Of a DNA stretch of 9,482 nucleotides, positions 6,308 through 9,482 are shown piece by piece (within the stretch, counting starts at the first letter, position 1; each line of letters starts with the position of its first letter). A program made the translations under genes and the position numbers. The stretch is from Thiodiazotropha sp037384445 (GTDB taxonomy: Bacteria; Pseudomonadota; Gammaproteobacteria; Chromatiales; Chromatiaceae). The stretch lies in contig JARRNY010000104.1 of assembly GCA_037384445.1 (NCBI GenBank), positions 1-9,482 on the forward strand, read 5' to 3'. Below the pieces are notes generated by a model. The model was not told the origin of the DNA. It saw nothing but the letters and a program-made list of their open reading frames with translations, and did not search any database.

Positions 6308-6316
6308 TTACCCCGC

Positions 6317-8428
6317 TTGTATATCGGCATCATAGGTTACGGCATAGCAGCGACACTTTTTCTACTCCTCAGTCTGCTGCTGCTGACCACGTGGCGAGGC
6401 AGGGTCGAGGGAACCTTCCTGTTGGTGGCGACGGTGATATCCGGCTGCTGGGCGCTCAGCGGTGTTGCCATGGAGGTGAGGTACTCACTGCCGACAGTGG
6501 TGATCTATCAGTTTTTTGAGATTGGCAAGAATCTGGTCTGGTTTGCCTTTCTTTACAAACTCTTGCAGTCACTCCGTGACGCTGGTGGTCAGGATGAAGG
6601 CTTCCTGATCTATACCCCGATGACCATCGTCCTGGTGGCGGTGATGCTGCTGGTGCTCGAAATGCTGGTCGTCTTCCTGCCGGGATTTGGCAAGTGGAAC
6701 GGGGTCGCGAGTCTGCAACTGGTCGGGCACCTCAGCTTGGCTGTTGCCGGGTTGGCCCTGGTAGAGCAACTGTTCAGGAATACCCGGCCAGAGAAGCGCT
6801 GGGCGGTCAAGTATCTCTATTTCGGCATTGGCCTGCTCTTCTCCTACGACTTTTTTCTCTACGCCGACGGTCTCCTCTATAAAGGTATCGATCGGGATTT
6901 CTGGCTGGCGCGAGGCTTTATCAGCGCCTTTGCGGTGCCCATGGTGGCCATCGCCGCTGCCAGGAATCCGAGTTGGTCGGTGCGGGTCTTCGTCTCAAGG
7001 CGGGTGATTTTTCATGCCACGGTACTTTCCGGCGCCGCTGCATACCTACTGGTGATGTCGGCGGTAGGCTACTACATCAAGTTCTACGGTGGGACTTGGG
7101 GCAAAGCGCTGCAAGTCATCTTTCTCTTTATGGCGCTGGCAGTCCTCATCGCGCTGCTGGCCTCGGTGCATCTACGGTCGCGCTTGCGCGTGTTCGTCAG
7201 CAAGCATTTCTTCAATTACAAATATGACTACCGCGATGAGTGGCTGAGATTCATCCACACACTGTCTGCGGGTGAACTCGACGACCAGATCAGGGAGCGG
7301 GTGGTCAAGGCCATCGCCGATATTCTGGATTCGGGCGGAGGTGTGCTCTGGTTGCGCGACGAAGCATCGGTTTTCCGACAAGTGGCTCAATGGCAGACAG
7401 GGATGACCAAGTTCACCCTCAGTGATAAGTCCTCATTGATCCGCTTTCTGAAGGAGAGGGATTGGATCATCGATCTCAACGAATACCGGGCTTCTCCGGG
7501 ACTGTATGACAATCTGAACGTTCCGGATGAGATACTTACCTATAAGGACAGATGGCTGATTGTGCCGATTAGCTTCCACTCTGAGTTGCTGGGTTTTATC
7601 TTACTGATCAAGCCGAGGGCACCGAGAATCATAAACTGGGAAGACCGGGATCTTTTAAAGACGGCTGCGCAACAGGCGGGCAGCTATCTTTCCTTGATTC
7701 GCACGACCCGGGCACTACTGGAGGCAAATCAGTTCGAGGCCTTCAACCGGCTATCCGCCTTTGTGGTACACGACCTGAAGAATCTCATCGCTCAACTGGA
7801 GTTGGTGGTGAAGAATGCAGAGCGCCACAAACATAATCCCGAGTTCATGGACGATGCGGTCAAAACGATCGGCAATGCCGTCAATAAGATGGGTAAACTG
7901 TTGAGCCAATTGCGTAAGGGACGGTTTGAACAAGGCTATAATAAACAGTTCTATGTCGAAGAGGCCGTCGCCCAAGCGGTGAACGAACTCTACCATGACT
8001 TACCCAAGCCAAATTTGAAGATCGAGGCCAATTTTCTGAAATTGATCGCGGACAAGGATCGGTTTACCGCCATCATGGTGCATCTGATCAAGAACGCCCA
8101 GGAAGCGACTCCCAAAGATGGCCGGATCGACGTGCGTGTCAGTGAGCAGGAGGGGGCCGCTGTCATCGAGATTCAGGACAATGGGGCCGGCATGGATGAG
8201 GAGTTCATCAATGAAAGGCTGTTTCGCCCATTCGAAACCACCAAAGGCAATGCCGGCATGGGTATTGGTGTCTATGAGACCCGAGAGTATATCCGCTCAC
8301 TCAAGGGTAATGTCAGTGTCAATAGTCAGCTTGGGGTCGGCAGCAAATTTACCATTACGGTCCCCCTGGAACACAAGGGCGAAGAGCAGGAGACACAAAC
8401 AATGAAGCAGACAGAGGTCGCCTCGTGA
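6317..8428 (+). CDS. prsK: PrsK, membrane histidine kinase of the XrtA/PEP-CTERM system
   Basis: This 703-residue sensor kinase matches the architecture of PrsK, found with PrsR in bacteria carrying exosortase A and PEP-CTERM/exopolysaccharide loci. The N-terminal third (about 1-285) is a multi-spanning membrane domain of roughly eight hydrophobic helices. A GAF-like cytoplasmic region follows (about 305-465). Phosphoacceptor His485 lies in FVVHDLKNLIAQLEL. The ATPase domain shows the N box HLIKNAQEAT (589-598), G1 DNGAGMD (621-627), FRPFETTKG and G2 GMGIGVYETREYI (647-659). All catalytic motifs are intact. The start is TTG at 6317, supported by AGAGG nine bases upstream and by the N-terminal match IGIIGYGIAA. 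The stop overlaps the GTG start of prsR by four bases. It diverges from the gsp operon across 320 bases. The signal sensed is not evident from sequence. Confidence 0.92.
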   Translation: MYIGIIGYGIAATLFLLLSLLLLTTWRGRVEGTFLLVATVISGCWALSGVAMEVRYSLPTVVIYQFFEIGKNLVWFAFLYKLLQSLRDAGGQDEGFLIYTPMTIVLVAVMLLVLEMLVVFLPGFGKWNGVASLQLVGHLSLAVAGLALVEQLFRNTRPEKRWAVKYLYFGIGLLFSYDFFLYADGLLYKGIDRDFWLARGFISAFAVPMVAIAAARNPSWSVRVFVSRRVIFHATVLSGAAAYLLVMSAVGYYIKFYGGTWGKALQVIFLFMALAVLIALLASVHLRSRLRVFVSKHFFNYKYDYRDEWLRFIHTLSAGELDDQIRERVVKAIADILDSGGGVLWLRDEASVFRQVAQWQTGMTKFTLSDKSSLIRFLKERDWIIDLNEYRASPGLYDNLNVPDEILTYKDRWLIVPISFHSELLGFILLIKPRAPRIINWEDRDLLKTAAQQAGSYLSLIRTTRALLEANQFEAFNRLSAFVVHDLKNLIAQLELVVKNAERHKHNPEFMDDAVKTIGNAVNKMGKLLSQLRKGRFEQGYNKQFYVEEAVAQAVNELYHDLPKPNLKIEANFLKLIADKDRFTAIMVHLIKNAQEATPKDGRIDVRVSEQEGAAVIEIQDNGAGMDEEFINERLFRPFETTKGNAGMGIGVYETREYIRSLKGNVSVNSQLGVGSKFTITVPLEHKGEEQETQTMKQTEVAS
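8413..8417 (+). promoter_or_regulatory. Ribosome-binding site that fixes the GTG start of prsR
   Basis: AGAGG, seven bases before the GTG at 8425 and inside the end of prsK. The next in-frame ATG is about residue 24, after the acidic pocket of the receiver domain, and would destroy that domain. Confidence 0.65.
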
Positions 8429-9482
8429 CGAAAGAGAATAACCAATTGAAACCGCTGATTGTGGTTGAGGATGATCCTGGCCTGCAGAGCCAAATGAAGT
8501 GGAGCTTCGACGGATACGAAGTGCATGTGGCAGAGGATAGGATCAGCGCAATCAATCTGCTACGCAGAACCAATGCGCCTGTGATTACACTCGATCTCGG
8601 TTTGCCGCCCGACCCAACCAACGAGACGGAAGGCTTTGCGGCACTCAAGGAGATTCTCTCTCTGCAACCCCAGACCAAGGTGATTGTGGTAACCGGCAAC
8701 GATGAGCGGGCCAACGCACTAAAGGCAATCGAACTGGGGGCCTATGATTTCTACCAGAAACCGATCGATCCCGATGTGCTAAAGATCATCATTGAGCGGG
8801 CGTTTCACGTTCATGCGCTGGAAGAGGAGAACATGGCGCTGTCGATGACGCAGGAGAATACGCCACTTGCCGGTGTAATCGCCAACAGCCCCGAAATGCT
8901 TGAGGTCTGCCGGGTTATCGAAAAAATCAGTCCTACCGATATCACGGCGCTGCTGCTAGGTGAAAGTGGCACGGGCAAGGAGGTGCTGGCACGCGCGATA
9001 CACGGTCTGAGTGATCGTAATCAGAATCGATTCGTCGCTATCAATTGTGCGTCGATACCGGAGAATTTGCTGGAGAGTGAACTCTACGGATATGAGAAGG
9101 GCGCTTTTACCGGTGCCTCCAAACGTACCGTGGGCAAGATTGAAACTGCTAATGGCGGCACCCTGTTTCTGGATGAGATCGGCGACATGCCAATGGGATT
9201 ACAGGCCAAACTGCTGCGATTTTTGCAGGAGCGGGTAATCGAGCGTATCGGTGGCCGGGAAGAGATACCTGTCGATGTTCGGGTTGTCTGTGCCACTAAC
9301 CAGGATTTGGAAGAGAAGATCAAGCTGGGCGAGTTTCGTGAGGATCTCTACTATCGCATCAGCGAGATTGCCATTCTTATCCCTGCACTGCGGGAGCGGG
9401 TGGGAGATACGGTGCTGTTGGCCTGGACCTTTCTCAAGAAATTCTCCGAGCTGGGAACTACCCGGCTGACCGGTTTCACCAA
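8425..9482 (+). CDS. prsR: PrsR, sigma-54-dependent response regulator of the PEP-CTERM system (C-terminus cut by window edge)
   Basis: The first 352 codons of an NtrC-type response regulator, read from GTG 8425. The receiver domain (about 10-130) has acidic Glu15-Asp16-Asp17, phosphoacceptor Asp57 in ITLDLGLPPD, Thr90 in VVTGND and Lys112 in YQKPID. The AAA+ domain has Walker A GESGTGKE (179-186), the sigma-54 contact loop GAFTGA (226-231, within LYGYEKGAFTGAS), Walker B GGTLFLDEIGDMP (244-256), ATNQDL and REDLYYRI. The missing C-terminus should hold a Fis-type helix-turn-helix. Its partner is PrsK, encoded immediately upstream with a GTGA overlap. In this family the regulator is linked to the conserved upstream element of PEP-CTERM genes and to exopolysaccharide expression. 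Assignment as PrsR rather than another NtrC-like protein rests on the PrsK pairing and on the receiver sequence. Confidence 0.9.
   Translation, partial: MTKENNQLKPLIVVEDDPGLQSQMKWSFDGYEVHVAEDRISAINLLRRTNAPVITLDLGLPPDPTNETEGFAALKEILSLQPQTKVIVVTGNDERANALKAIELGAYDFYQKPIDPDVLKIIIERAFHVHALEEENMALSMTQENTPLAGVIANSPEMLEVCRVIEKISPTDITALLLGESGTGKEVLARAIHGLSDRNQNRFVAINCASIPENLLESELYGYEKGAFTGASKRTVGKIETANGGTLFLDEIGDMPMGLQAKLLRFLQERVIERIGGREEIPVDVRVVCATNQDLEEKIKLGEFREDLYYRISEIAILIPALRERVGDTVLLAWTFLKKFSELGTTRLTGFT

Larger units (their letters stand above)
5997..6316. promoter_or_regulatory. Divergent gspG / prsK intergenic regulatory region
   Basis: This 320-base stretch separates two start codons facing away from each other, so it should hold the promoters of both units. 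The middle (about 6100-6205) is clearly richer in A+T than the flanking genes. For the gsp direction the best -10 is TATACT on the minus strand (6118-6123), with only a poor -35 at 17 bases, leaving a leader of about 115 bases. For prsK the best -10 is TAAAAT (6199-6204), with a weak CAAACA 16 bases before it, leaving a leader of about 105 bases. The weak -35 boxes suggest activator dependence. No good sigma-54 -24/-12 pair was found. No protein-coding frame is supported here. Confidence 0.6.

Noticed and set aside
6250..6519. Open frame of 89 codons on the plus strand before and within prsK
   Set aside because: Most of it overlaps prsK in another frame, and there is no supporting ribosome-binding site or domain.

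Overview
The window looks like chromosomal DNA of a gammaproteobacterium of moderate GC content. I base this on a full-length, tightly packed type II secretion (T2SS, Gsp) operon that includes gspN, and on a PrsK/PrsR two-component pair. That pair is characteristic of Gram-negative bacteria with exosortase (XrtA)/PEP-CTERM and exopolysaccharide systems. I cannot name the genus from sequence alone. No tRNA, rRNA, mobile element, integrase or CRISPR signal is visible, and nothing suggests a horizontally acquired island.

Minus strand, read right to left from about 5996 to the left edge: gspG, gspH, gspI, gspJ, gspK, gspL, gspM, gspN, a 204-base gap, then the 5' end of gspD, cut by the window edge. 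These genes encode the major pseudopilin (G), the minor pseudopilins (H, I, J, K), the inner-membrane platform proteins (L, M), the accessory protein N and the outer-membrane secretin (D). Apart from a 12-base gap between gspG and gspH, each neighbouring pair from H to N overlaps by one or four bases (TAATG, ATGA or TGATG), so translation is probably coupled. gspC, gspE and gspF are not seen. E and F may lie beyond gspD to the left.

Plus strand, from 6317 to the right edge: prsK (TTG start), a membrane histidine kinase with an N-terminal multi-spanning membrane domain, a GAF-like region and a catalytic ATPase domain. It overlaps prsR (GTG start) by four bases. prsR encodes a sigma-54-dependent response regulator and is cut by the right edge before its DNA-binding domain.

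The two transcription units diverge from a 320-base AT-rich intergenic region (5997-6316). It carries candidate -10 elements for both directions, a spaced direct repeat, and two inverted repeats. This head-to-head layout, which puts the secretion machinery next to the PEP-CTERM/exopolysaccharide regulator, is the main point of interest. Most genes here are standard members of known families, and I see no clearly undescribed system. The unusual points are details: the long acidic leader of GspG, a short GspG calcium loop, an aspartate-repeat hairpin in gspH, and the repeat architecture of the divergent promoter region.
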